A stretch of 64,000 nucleotides of DNA from Misgurnus anguillicaudatus (Eukaryota; Chordata; Actinopteri; Cypriniformes; Cobitidae), in assembly GCF_027580225.2 (NCBI RefSeq), contig NC_073348.2, positions 39,994,501 through 40,058,500 of the forward strand. The letters are read 5' to 3'. The notes beneath the pieces are model-generated. The model had not been told where the DNA came from, did no database searches, and was given only the letters and a program-made list of their open reading frames with translations. How positions within the stretch are numbered: position 1 is the stretch's first letter; every line of letters begins with the position of its first letter. The position numbers were made by a program, and so were the translations under genes. Below, one piece after another: positions 23,142 to 34,320 of this stretch.

Positions 23142-24784
23142 CTGCATCTGTCACAGTCAAGAAAAAGGAAAGAAGACAAAGAGTTTTTGATTTATGAAAA
23201 GAAGTTTTGCATACTGGCAATCTGTAGATATCAAACATATTTTTGTTTGAAACATTTTATTAGAAACAAAATGAAGACAGATGCAACTCTCCATTTTATG
23301 GACGTACGACTGGAATATTTATGAAACGAATATGACTATAGGAACAAATATAAATATTGTTGTTTATTTAAATGTAAAGTTAAAGCAGTTAGGATTTAAA
23401 AGTTACTTATACTGTAGCACAGCGCTTTTCAGATTGGTGAGTTTTGTACAAAATCAATGTGTTTGAGGAAAGCAGCATATCTGGTGCTGAACCACACGAT
23501 GGTGAGATATTATAAGATATAGACATATATAAAAAGCAGAAGCAGCTCACCTGATGTGATGATGAGATGTGTCCGTTATCAGTCAATACTTCTGAGAAGT
23601 TTCATGTTTGCCGTGACAGACATTCAGACCAGCTTTACCGTGTCATATACAGACACGTCTGACTAGTTTAGCTATTGATGCACAGATGAGGCTGAAGTGA
23701 TTCAGTAAATTTCAAAATGAGAAATTATATGTTCTTCTGTAAGATAAGCGGTTCCTCATCCCTTCAGTCATGACAGACAGGTGTGTCACATCACCTACAG
23801 GGATTTAATCCCATCACCCCTCAGGACTTCTCTGCCTTTTCTAGCATAATCCTAAATTTGAGATGAAACAGCTTTTATGCTGGAAGATGTACAGTGGACA
23901 TTATAAAGCCTGCAGAAAATGCTTTGCAAGATTACAGACTGCACATCACCATGGGAAATGTGGAATGGAAGAAGATCCTTTACAATAAAAAAGGCCAGAA
24001 ATGACACAGACGCATGAAGCGACAGTAAAAGCTTAATCTCAACAATGGTTGGAGAAAAACTCCAACAACAACAACAACAGGAAAGAAGAATGGCTCCGGG
24101 TTTGGTCACCGGTCTCACCACGGCAGGCGTCTGAATCGTAAATACCACCGGGACGGCCCACGTTCAAATACCGTCTGGAATCCGAGACGCCCCTGAGGAA
24201 CAAAGAAGAAAGTAAATAAAGAGGCTCTATCATTTCACCTTGAATGCATTTCATCAGACTCCTCTTATTCGTGGTCTCACTCTCGCTCCGGGCGGCTCCG
24301 GACCCCGTCACTCCTGGGACAATGTTGGCTGTCATGAAGAAAACACACGGTTCACTGAAGCCTGACTGCTTATTGTCAAAGCTTGTGGAAAACACGGCAT
24401 GTCCGTTCCTATAGAGCTTCAGAAGACGTCTGTAGTGTTCATCATGTGTTTAGACTGTTAGGAACATATGGAACTTAATGAAGTCTTGACAGCTGGACCG
24501 ACTGAACCTCGGGTTAAGGTCAGAGAAACAACGACAAGAAGCTAACTGGAGTGATGGAATGGGAATTAACTTTGTGAAAACCGTTTAGAGTTTAAGATGG
24601 CATGAGATGTTCATGCTTCACTGCGAAGGTTTTTTTCTGCGTGATAAAACAGAGAGGCGGTTTGCAATAAAAAATAATGAAATAAATCATTTGCTGTGTT
24701 TTTATAGAGAGCAACAGGGACCTCTTAGGTTTCAATTCATGATCTCCATTATCTACAGTATGTTTGTGATTCTTTTATACTCAT
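23142..24784. other. Unique sequence, no recognised gene
   Basis: 23850-24420 is GC-richer, with overlapping minus-strand frames of 98 and 118 codons (23852-24148, 24039-24395) that contain low-complexity leucine/serine runs from an (AAC)n tract near 24061 and no known domain. It may be conserved non-coding sequence. Confidence 0.35.
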
Positions 24785-26297
24785 AGGGCCCTATTTGAAC
24801 AATCTATGTGCATGGTCTAAATTGCATGGCATAAGAGCACTTATTGTGTGTCTAAATCCTCTTTTGCTTTTTACCAACAGGAAAAATGGTTTGTGCGCCT
24901 GGCACACAGTCTATAATGGTTGTTCCAATTCTCATGAGTAATGGGTGTGTTTTGGGCGTAACGTGTAACAAACCAATGAGTGTCTTATCTCCCATCCAGC
25001 TGTGTTGGCGCCTAGGCGGATTCCCTATTTCATGGCAGAGTTTGTAAGCGGAAAAACTGAAAGCAAATGAAGATGATTTTGTTTTAAATTGCATTGTGTT
25101 TTATTCATTGAAAGTGTTATTTGTGTAATTAAAGCTTTGGTTCTATTTAAAAGTCGTTATTTCAGTCATTTAGTATTAAGTAAATAAATATGATGCATGA
25201 TAAAATCTACCCAGTCTCACAAAGTTTCATTATATAGTCACGAATTTCCGCGTTTTTTCGTGATCGTATAACATATTCCTGTTTTCGTGTGATTATCACG
25301 TATTGGTTACTCAACTGCTTTTTCCTATTATTTAACCATTGTCGCTTCGGTTTAGGGTTAGATTTGGTGCTTGCATTAAAATGTTACTTTATACATTGGT
25401 TTATACTATTTTTTCTGATTAATTTTTTTATATGTCGCCTGGCGTTAGGGTTAGATTTGCGTTTGGGTAGGGATGTCATTTTATGTAAATCTAACCCTAA
25501 ACTGAAGCGACAATGGTAGGAAGGTGGGACGGAGCAGTTGAGTGACCGGTGCGTGATAATCACACGAAAACAGGAACTCGCCACACGATCACCAAAAAAA
25601 CACGGAAATTCGTGATAATATCACAAAAAAAGAATAAAAAAAAGTGACTATATAACGAAACTTCGTGACACTGGGCTGGATAAAATATGATGCATGATCA
25701 CTGTAATCTCACAAATAATTTACAAATATGCAAAAAAAAAAAAGGTTTGCATAAGTTAAAATACTTTGTACTTGTAACAAACAGGAGATAAACACTTTAC
25801 AAACATGTGGAGAGGCGTTTTGAAAAATATTACTTAAAAATATTCTCATCTCACCATATTCAGAGGTACAAAGTCATCTGTGGGGTAGCATTTAAAAACA
25901 CTTCAAAATAAAAATATTTGCACTTTTTAAAATTAAAAAATCTGATTACTAGGCTACAGGTGAAGCAGCTCTTCATGCCGTTTGAATCCTGTAATCTGTC
26001 TTTATTTATGCCCAAGAGACACAATAATAATCTTTTACATTTTAATTTACATTTTCATATTTAAAATGTAAATTCATGTTTGTGTGCTTCTGCGCGTCCA
26101 TGTGTATGGGACATATTACTAAAGCTCTTTAAATAACATAAAAATAAACCCCGTTTTCAGACCAGCATGCCCATGGGCGCACAAATGCAATTGCGATTTA
26201 AATGACGTGGCGCTAGATGTGAAATAAATAAATGCATTGAGCTGAAACTAGCAAAAACACTTGTGTCGCACCTTGCGCCAGGTGTAAGATAGGACCC
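24785..26297. mobile_element. GGGCCCTATTT-ended DNA element, interrupted
   Basis: The left end is TAGGGCCCTATTTGAAC and the right end GCGCCAGGTGTAAGATAGGA, as in the related element at 43023-44229. The inner blocks correspond (AATGAGTCTTATCTC-like, GTAATCTCA.AAATAATTT, CTACAGGTGAAGCAGCTCTT). A CACG foldback element (25209-25676) is inserted. It may be an ISL2EU/PIF-like family; no transposase is seen. Confidence 0.7.
25209..25676. mobile_element. CACG foldback element with telomere-like core, nested
   Basis: The inverted ends are CCCAGTCTCACAAAGTTTCA and the inverse ending CGTGACACTGGG, with arms of about 60 bp. The core has GTCGCTTCGGTTTAGGGTTA and its inverted partner. A 16-bp direct repeat AAATATGATGCATGAT occurs at 25186-25201 and 25683-25698 around it. 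The related host element at 43 kb has only one copy of the target region. Confidence 0.8.
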
Positions 26298-29110
26298 AGT
26301 GTCTATATTTCTTCTTCATATACCCACTTTCACAAAGATATCTTCAATCTTCAAAGAGTTGTTTAACCAGTTTCTATTGGCGTGATTGGACCAAAGGCAA
26401 GTGAGCGATTTCAGTTCACTACAACACCTGAGCATCTCGGTCTCGAGGTGGATTGTGGGATTGACGTCTGCACTTTGAACAAGCGTGGATAAAGCCGCAG
26501 GCAGGAATTTGTAAACAAAGACATGAAAACTAACCAAATTCATTCTGCTTCTCTGTAGGAGGAACATCAGCAGATCTGTTAAGACAAATGTTTTCATTTG
26601 AAGGCCACAGGCCGCGTGTCTCAGTTTAAAGATCATTATGCAGATTAGCATCCCGGCTCTGAAATGTAATTTCATGTTTTTTTCAGTTCGGAACGTTCGG
26701 AAGTCCATTAGATGTGAAATGATGAATGTTGTTAGTGCGTTCAGCAACTCAATAAATCTCTGAGGTTTCCTGATTCTTCACCTCCATCATTAAGTTTATG
26801 TCTGTGGATTAACAGAGGATTACAAACCAAAGATGTTTATTAACACAGTCAGTCAAGAAAATATCTATTAAGAGCAAATAGAGATCAGAAAGGAAACACC
26901 TGCTGATTTCTATATCGATCCAGGAAGTCATTTTTGCTGAGCTAACAACTGTAATTACAAATCCTCTCAGCAAACTAGTCATCAATACCTAGAAATAAAT
27001 GGCTTTCAGGACTCATTCATAGCAAATTTATCATGATGTCAAAACAAACTAAAACTATAGCAAGCGAAATTACTATATGTGTAAATCTGAGGTTGCGTTA
27101 GACTTTTTTATTGCAAAATTTTGTCATAATCAATTGTCATTTCATATTTAACTGATAATAAATCATACAGCATGCCGACCAATCATTCATGTAGTTTCAA
27201 CACAAAATTATTAAGTTAATTTACTTCTTACAAATTTAAGTGGATATACATGATAAAATGAAGCTGAATTTACTCAATAAAGTGTTCATTTAGAATTATT
27301 CAAATTATTCATCTTTTTATGTTATTTTAACTCAAATTTTGATTAAAAAACAAGAATTAAATTTTTTTAATACGATTTACTCGTTTTATCTTTGTTAAAT
27401 CTACTAAGGCACAGAAACCCTAACCCTAACTCATGCCAAAGTCAGAAGCCTGCTATCTGGGAAGACATTTAATAGATTTTGTTTTCATTCACATTTTTTA
27501 TGTGAACTTACAAGATGAGTATATGAACTAAAATGTGTTTTTTAAAGTTTAAAGAAAACAAATAGACAAAAAACATGTTACATATTCAGCACCATATGAA
27601 GCAGATAAATCATAAATAAATGTTTGTTTGTTTTTTAATCCCTTAACTGGTGCAGCCGGGGGTGATGTACACCTTCAAATTAGCTTCATGTCTGGAGGTA
27701 TAAATATTAAATAAAAAGTACAATAAAGTATATATTTTATATATAACATTATCAAAAAAATGAGGTTTGTGTTACACATTTAGTGGTTATACCAACAACG
27801 GCCACTAGGTGTCAACGGTTTGCCGCATACTCTTGTCACAAATTAATAAGTTACTGTCACTGCATTATTATTACTGTATGGTTGTTACAATTATGAAAGC
27901 ATCTCAGTCAAATGACTCTTAACTAAATATATGGGTTTGGTTTGTTTTATGTAAGTAATGAAGAAAGATGCAAATATTTCCATATTTTTGATTTTCTTTA
28001 AAAACTCCAGGTGTGAAGAAGACAGAAACGGATATATCCTAACTTAATATGCCAACGGTGTCACAACAGTTGAACGGTGTGTATGTTTATTCATAACTAT
28101 AACTGTGACATCTGCCAAATGTTTCAGTCCATCAATGTTTTCTCCTACTCTTTAACTTTTAAACGGTTCATAAAATGTTAAGAATTTGATATTGGTTGGA
28201 GTGAATATTAAATGTGATTACATGCTCATTTTAATAAGATTATTTTCTTAAGGTGTGACATCTTACCCTTCAAGGTCCAATTAAACCAAAAATCTCTCAG
28301 CTCATTCATAATTCATTCATTACTTTATTAAATTAATGAATTTAGTGGCATGCCCTGCATCTTAACTTGCATCCTTAAAATAGCATGCCTCATAAAAACG
28401 AAATCTGAAAAATGAAATCTTTCTGGCGCTTAAGTTCAAACTCAAAAATGATCGTTTGAAGTCCATTAATATTAATGGGTGAACTAATATATAGAAACTC
28501 TTCTTTCTTTTGATGAAGTCACTTTCACAGAACGCTGACAGTTTCATTTGACCAAAAACTCTCTGCCCTTCATGTTCAAAGCTTTTCTTATACTGTGCGA
28601 GTGGTCAAACCTCCTTTAGTATCACAGCGTCTGGTAAAATTCGAAAGCCTCTTTCTTTCATGCCTCTTTAAGAGATAAGGTTAAATGGACTTTCATGACC
28701 TGATTTAAATGAACATGTTAAATAATTAGCATTAATACAGTTACATTCACGGCAGGACCCTCAGAACTATTAAACGTTTGGTAAAGTGGCTCTTGATCAA
28801 GTCTGTGCGTTTAACAGAGGAGTAATTATTATAGTATTAAGATTCTTCACATGGCCCGACCGGAGGCTTTTAATGAGAATTCAACGAGGAGCCTGACGGG
28901 TGCGGCCGGTCATCTCTGTATAATCATAGACTCATCATGACACACTTTACATGGAAAATTACCTCTCACCAATGGGACCGTATCAAACCATCGACACAAT
29001 GTCAGAAAGAAAACCAACATTACTAACCGAGACTGCATTCAGGATATAAAAGGGGTTGTTATATTTTGAATAACATGAGGGATTTTACCTTGTGAGTTCT
29101 ACATACACAT
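26298..29110. other. Mostly unique; no recognised gene
   Basis: The longest frame is 143 codons on the minus strand (26747-26316), with no domain, signal peptide or homology that I recognise. A short GGCCCGACCGGAGGC-containing GC-rich stretch at 28850-28935 stands out in AT-rich sequence and could be conserved non-coding DNA. A brief telomere-like AAACCCTAACCCTAACTC is at 27414-27432. Confidence 0.35.
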
Positions 29111-29114
29111 TTAA

Positions 29115-29640
29115 AGGGGTCATATTATGAGATTTTTTTTAAGATGTAAAATAAATCTTTGGTGTCCCCAGAGTACGTATGTGAAGTTTTAGCTCAAAAT
29201 ACTCCACAGATAATTTTTATAGAATCTTAAAATTGCAAATTTGTAGGCCTGAGCAAAAATGTGCAGTTTTTGGGTGTGTCCTTCAAAATGCAAATGAGCT
29301 GATGAAGTGCAAACACTAATTGCAATGATGGTGGTTTGTTGTAACTGAAACTCAATTGTGCTGTTTATTATTTTTCCTCTCTCTATGCACTAAATGGCAG
29401 TGGTGTGATTGGATATTGCAGATTAAGGGGCGGTATTATTGTAATTCGCCTTGCTACCTACCTCACAAAACAGGCGAAATCTGAACGACATCATTTTTCA
29501 ATGCTTACAGAAAATGGCTTACCCAAACAAAGTTACTGGGCTGATCTTTATAACATTTTTTCAGGTTGATAGAAGCACTGGGGACTCAATTATAGCGCTT
29601 AAACGTGGAAAAAGTAATTTTCACGTAATTTTAATATCTC
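29115..29640 (+). mobile_element. Nearly complete copy of TTAA-flanked family AGGGGYCAT
   Basis: It starts AGGGGTCATATTATGAG after TTAA (29111-29114) and aligns along its length with the inverted copy 398-915, including the TTGATAGAAGCACTGGGGAC block. The right TTAA is not clear. Confidence 0.75.
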
Positions 29641-29838
29641 TTATGTTGAGGTCATTACAGATAAAAGTTAAGCAATAATAGCGATCTGCTTAATACAACA
29701 ACAAAATAATATCCACCTTATTTTCGAATGCTAAAGTAAAATATGTTACGCATTTCCTTTTTTGTGCAAGACTTCTATTTCAATAGCCAGATGGCTTCAA
29801 ACAATGTTGTGGGAGGATGCACAAAACATGATTTAAAC

Positions 29839-30124
29839 CAGTGGTTCTCAAACTTTTTCAGCGTGCAGCCCCTTTTGTGTACGATGCATTCCTTCACGGC
29901 CCCCCCAAAGAAAATTTATGACAAAAAACAGTTCTAAAACTTCACATTTTAATTAAACAAAACATTAAATTATACAATGTAGTGCAGCCTTGTTTTTTTT
30001 TGGTTTAATTTCACAGAATTCATGATAAATTAATGTATTTTATAAAATGTCATAAAACTGGGGCCCCCCTGGCACCATCTCGCTGCCCCCCTGGGGGCCC
30101 CGGACCCCAGTTTGAGAACCACTG
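29839..30124. mobile_element. hAT-type non-autonomous element CAGTGGTTCTCAAAC
   Basis: The ends CAGTGGTTCTCAAACTTTTT and AGTTTGAGAACCACTG are inverse copies. The flanks carry a perfect 8-bp duplication ATTTAAAC (29831-29838, 30125-30132). Length 286 bp. Confidence 0.92.
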
Positions 30125-30132
30125 ATTTAAAC

Positions 30133-30340
30133 AGTTGTGGTAAATATTTACTACACCCGCCATATATGCCCCAGTGGGAGGATGAAATTAAGAAGTGGCC
30201 TGATACATCATATGAAGATAAATTCAATTATTTTGTGTTGTTGCTCGGGGGTCTTCGATGCGCAACTATAAAAGCAGAGAGGCATACCGGTGCCTATACA
30301 TTAGGGAAGTCAGCCGAGTGTTTGTACATGAAATAGACCA
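30133..30340 (+). pseudogene. Possible transposon-protein fragment interrupted by the hAT element
   Basis: A frame ending at 30336 contains PQWEDEIKKWPDTSYEDKF, which resembles N-terminal segments of fish transposon-associated proteins as I remember them. The sequence before the hAT element (29790-29830) looks like its continuation. No firm domain call can be made. Confidence 0.3.
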
Positions 30341-30524
30341 AACATATACAATATAAACTAATAACATTCAGAAGTGCTGGTGTAATATTTTAAAGTTTAT
30401 ATTTGTCTGCAGACTCCTGAGATGTTAGTTTACCCAAAAATACAACATGTTGTTCTAGACATGTATGAGTTTCTTTAATCTGTTGAACGCAAACAATATT
30501 TAGATAAATTATGGTCCATAAGCT

Positions 30525-30790
30525 TAAAATGGTTGAGTTATTTTTGACCAATTTTGGGTAAATATTGAACAAAACACACTGCTGGGTTAAAATTGACCCA
30601 ATGCTGGGTTGTTTTAACCCAACTGTTGGGTTATTATAACCCATGTTTGCATAACAACAACCCAACATTGGGTTATTTTTAACCCAGCATTGGGTAACTT
30701 TTAACACAGCGGTGTGTTTTGTCCAATTTACCCATGTTTTTACCAAACATGGGTAAAAAATAACCCTGCCATTTTTAGAGTGCAGTTGAC
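30525..30790. mobile_element. Foldback element of TGGGTT/AACCCA motifs
   Basis: Many inverted copies of CTGGGTTAAAA, TTGGGTTATTATAACCCA and AACCCAACATTGGGTT make one long hairpin. The 148-codon minus-strand frame across it is encoded by these repeats and is not a gene. Confidence 0.8.
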
Positions 30791-31972
30791 GATACACATT
30801 GACTTCCATAGTAGGATAAACCAATACTATGATCAATGGGCATCGTCAACTCACCTGTCCTGAAACCCTGAGCAGAAGTCACCTATAACATATAGAGACC
30901 AAAAGCATAATTTACTACATACGTTTGCTTAAAGAAAGTAAAGACTATAAAGTTTCAACACCGCTCCTCCATCCACCTGTCACATAGACATCAATTTCAT
31001 TTAATCTATTTCTAATAGTAAAAAAACATGTCTTTGCCGTTTATGTAGACGTTGTGTGGATTTTTAAAATCAGTATGTTGTCACAGCATTGAGATTATCG
31101 AGGACTCTTGGGCTTGGCTTTCAACAACCACCCATAAGTAACAATATATAACTATGAGGTTTCAAACGAAGCCCACCGAGTTTTCATGACATCACTTGGG
31201 TTTTATGTCATAAAGGCACTTTTGACACTTCTGAAGATTCCTATATTGTGTTATCTGATGTCTGTATTAGACTGAATGTTATTGGTACAACAGCAGAGCA
31301 ATATAAAAGAGCTTATAGGCTTTCATGACCGCTCAAATGTTAGTTTTTCAAATAAAAACAGCGAGTCAGAAACCCTGACATTTAGTGACTGCTAACATTT
31401 ACTTCATATGAATGGACATATTGGGTTTTATAAGTTTGTGACACAAGATGAAAGGGGACACCTAAATGCTTTTAATGCTTTAAGGTCATGCAGAAATGTT
31501 CAGGTGGGAAACATTATTCATCCGGTATTAAGTCCGACAGCATAGCACCAAAAAACCTGTATACCTTCATCTTTGAAATGTAGTATCTGTCACTGTCTCA
31601 TGTGGTCCACAACCCAGCCAAATACTAATCCATCAAGACTTTCATTGTACGGCTGTAGAGCCGTGACCTTGGGTCATAAACAACAGCGCTGATGTATTAC
31701 AGAGCAGAAACTGAATAATTACACTCACATACTGTGAACAGGTACATATGAATATGGAAAACAGATGAAGGATAGAGCAGATCGGATGTTATACGTGATG
31801 CAAACGTGCATTAGCTTTAGATCTGAATGTTGTATTTATTTTAATTGCTAGTATTTAACATTTTGAACTATATCAATTTCTCTTATTCCCAATGTTAGAT
31901 GACTCATGTAAAGCCAAATCAATTGTCTGTAGCACATGGTTCCTATTCGCCTACCTATACTATGCCTCATTT
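30791..31972. other. No recognised feature
   Basis: Ordinary AT-rich sequence between repeats. Confidence 0.4.
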
Positions 31973-32811
31973 TTACATGACACATGATGCACATAGGTTA
32001 CCATGACACAACTAAGACATATTTTGACATGATACACATAGGTCAACATGACACAACTAACACATATTTTGACATGACGCAACTAACACCTATTTTGACA
32101 TGACGCATGATGCACATATGTTGACATGACGCAACTAACACACATTTTGACAAGACGCAACTAAGACATATTTTGACCAGACGCAACTAACACATATTTT
32201 GACATGTTGCATGATCCACATAGGTTCACATAACGCAACTAAGACATATATTGACATGACGCATGATGCACATAGGTCACATGGCGCAACTAACATATTT
32301 TGACATGACGCATGGTGCACATAGGTTTACATGATGCAACTAAGACATATTTTGACATGACGCATGATGCACATAGGTTACCATGACGCAACTAACACAC
32401 ATTTCGACATGAAGCAACTAAGACATATTTTGACAAGACGCAACTAACACATATTTTGACATGTTACATGATCCACATAGGTTACCATGACGCAACTAAG
32501 ACATATTTTGACAAGACGCAACTAAGACATATTTTGACATGATGCATGATGCACATAGGTTCCATTGACACATCTAACACATATTTTGACATGACGCACC
32601 TCAGACATATTTTGACATGACACATGATGCACATAGGTTTACATGACGCAAATAACATATATTCTGACATGACGCATGATGCACATAGGTTGACATGACG
32701 CAACTGACACATATTTTGACATGTTGCATGATCCACATAGGTTCACATGACGCAACTAAGACATATTTTGACAAAATGCAACTAAGACATATTTTGACAA
32801 GATGCAACTAA

Positions 32812-33384
32812 GGGGCTGTCCACACGGAGACGCGTATCACTGCATACGTATAAATTTGTTATCGTATTGGCGTTACATCCACACGGATCGGCGTTTTGGG
32901 AGACTGAATCCGCTATTTTTTGAAACCGGGTCCTAAAGTGGATAAATCTGAAACCGACACCCTTGCGGTTTCGTCTGTACAGCCAATCCGTATATTTTGT
33001 GAAGCGAAAACGTCATCACATCACGTGTCGGAAGCGTCACACGTAACAGCAGCAACAATAACGGTGGACTACGTGATTGTGTTCGTGCTACAGAAGCTAC
33101 TAAAGCCTACTAGCTTTATTACAGCAAAATCTATTGCTTCTATGCAATTGTGGTGACCAACAAGCGATAATGGACAACACCATACGTTGGTTATGTGCAT
33201 GCTCAAAGTCTTCTTCTACGTGTATAGTGTATATCTGTGGCAGAATTACAGCGCCCCATACTGGTCCGGCATACTACACCGCTTTCAGTCGGTTTCAGTG
33301 GTTTCGTGTGTACGGATTATTTTTTTAGAGCAAGGAAAAAAAATGATCGGATAGGGGATGCACCGGCTTCGTGTGGACATAGCC
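32812..33384. mobile_element. PIF/Harbinger-like element in the minisatellite
   Basis: The ends GGGGCTGTCCACACGGAGAC and (inverse) GGCTATGTCCACACGAAGCC are inverted repeats, with TAA on each side (32809-32811, 33385-33387). Removing the element and one TAA restores the array unit CAACTAAGACATATATTG, which is present intact at 33776-33793. Length 573 bp, no coding capacity recognised. Confidence 0.9.
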
Positions 33385-33406
33385 TAAGACATATATTGAT
33401 ACGACG

Positions 33407-33562
33407 CAGGGGCGTTGCACAAGATCTCGGGCCCTATGCATAGGCAGTCCTGATGGGCCCCCATGCCCCACCCCATAACATATTTCAGACTTTTTAAGGG
33501 CCCTCTCTTCCTTTGGGGCCCTGGTAATCAGTACTGGTTTTACCCCCAGTCCGGCGCCCCTG
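33407..33562. mobile_element. hAT-like short element, copy 1 in minisatellite
   Basis: CAGGGGCGTTGCACAAGATC...GGCGCCCCTG, 156 bp, with a perfect 8-bp duplication ATACGACG (33399-33406, 33563-33570). The termini CAGGGGCG/CGCCCCTG are typical of hAT MITEs. Confidence 0.9.
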
Positions 33563-33801
33563 ATACGACGCATGATGCACATAGGTCACATGACGTAACT
33601 AACATATATTTTGACATGATGAAACTAACATATTTTGACATGACGCATGATGCACATAGGTTGACATGACGCAACTGACACATATTTTGACATGTTGCAT
33701 GATCCACATAGGTTCACATGACGCAACTAAGACATATTTTGACAAAATGCAACTAAAACATATTTTGACAAGATGCAACTAAGACATATATTGATACGAC
33801 G

Positions 33802-33957
33802 CAGGGGCGTTGCACAAGATCTCGGGCCCTATGCATAGGCAGTCCTGATGGGCCCCCATGCCCCACCCCATAACATATTTCAGAATTTTTAAGGGCCCTC
33901 TCTTCCTTTGGGGCCCTGGTAATCAGTACTGGTTTTACCCCCAGTCCGACGCCCCTG
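33802..33957. mobile_element. hAT-like short element, copy 2 in minisatellite
   Basis: Same length and same ATACGACG flanks (33794-33801, 33958-33965) as copy 1. I see two base differences (near the middle and near the right end). It was therefore copied with the array, not inserted separately. Confidence 0.9.
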
Positions 33958-34320
33958 ATACGACGCATGATGCACATAGGTCACATGACGTAACTAACAT
34001 ATATTTTGACATGATGAAACTAACATATTTTGACATGACGCATGATGCACATAGGTTACCATGACGCAACTAACACACATTTTTTTTGACATGAAGCAAC
34101 TAAGACATATTTTGACAAGACGCAACTAACACATATTTTGACATGTTACATGATCCACATAGGTTAACATGATGCAACTAAGACATATTTTGACAAGACG
34201 CAACTAAGACATATTTTGACATGATGCATGATGCACATAGGTTCCATTGACACATCTAACACATATTTTGACATGACGCACCTCAGACATATTTTGACAT
34301 GACACATAATGCAGATAGGT

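Larger units (their letters stand above)
31973..34320. repeat. Minisatellite array, about 2.3 kb with insertions
   Basis: Tandem units of about 25-27 bp of two alternating types, GACGCAACTAACACATATTT(TGACAT) and GACGCATGATGCACATAGGTT, with higher-order repetition. A 395-bp block is duplicated (around 33407 and 33802), and 32371-32640 recurs at 34049-34318. It is interrupted by a Harbinger-like element (32812-33384) and two copies of a hAT-like element. Frames of 60-84 codons on the minus strand simply translate the repeat. Confidence 0.95.

Noticed and set aside
24039..24395. 118-codon minus-strand frame as a coding exon
   Set aside because: It has a leucine run from an (AAC)n tract, no domain, and no splice-site pattern that I could support.
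27414..27432. Interstitial telomere repeat
   Set aside because: Only about two and a half CCCTAA units; the same motif is part of the foldback core elsewhere.
30390..30836. 148-codon open frame on the minus strand
   Set aside because: It is encoded by the TGGGTT/AACCCA foldback repeat (repeated NPMLGC/NPTVGL-like translations).
32135..32807. Cys-rich repeated peptide frames (SCVMSKYVLVASCQN)
   Set aside because: They translate the minisatellite; no start context or conservation beyond the DNA repeat.
31973..34320. CRISPR-like array
   Set aside because: Units are contiguous tandem repeats without unique spacers, in a vertebrate genome.
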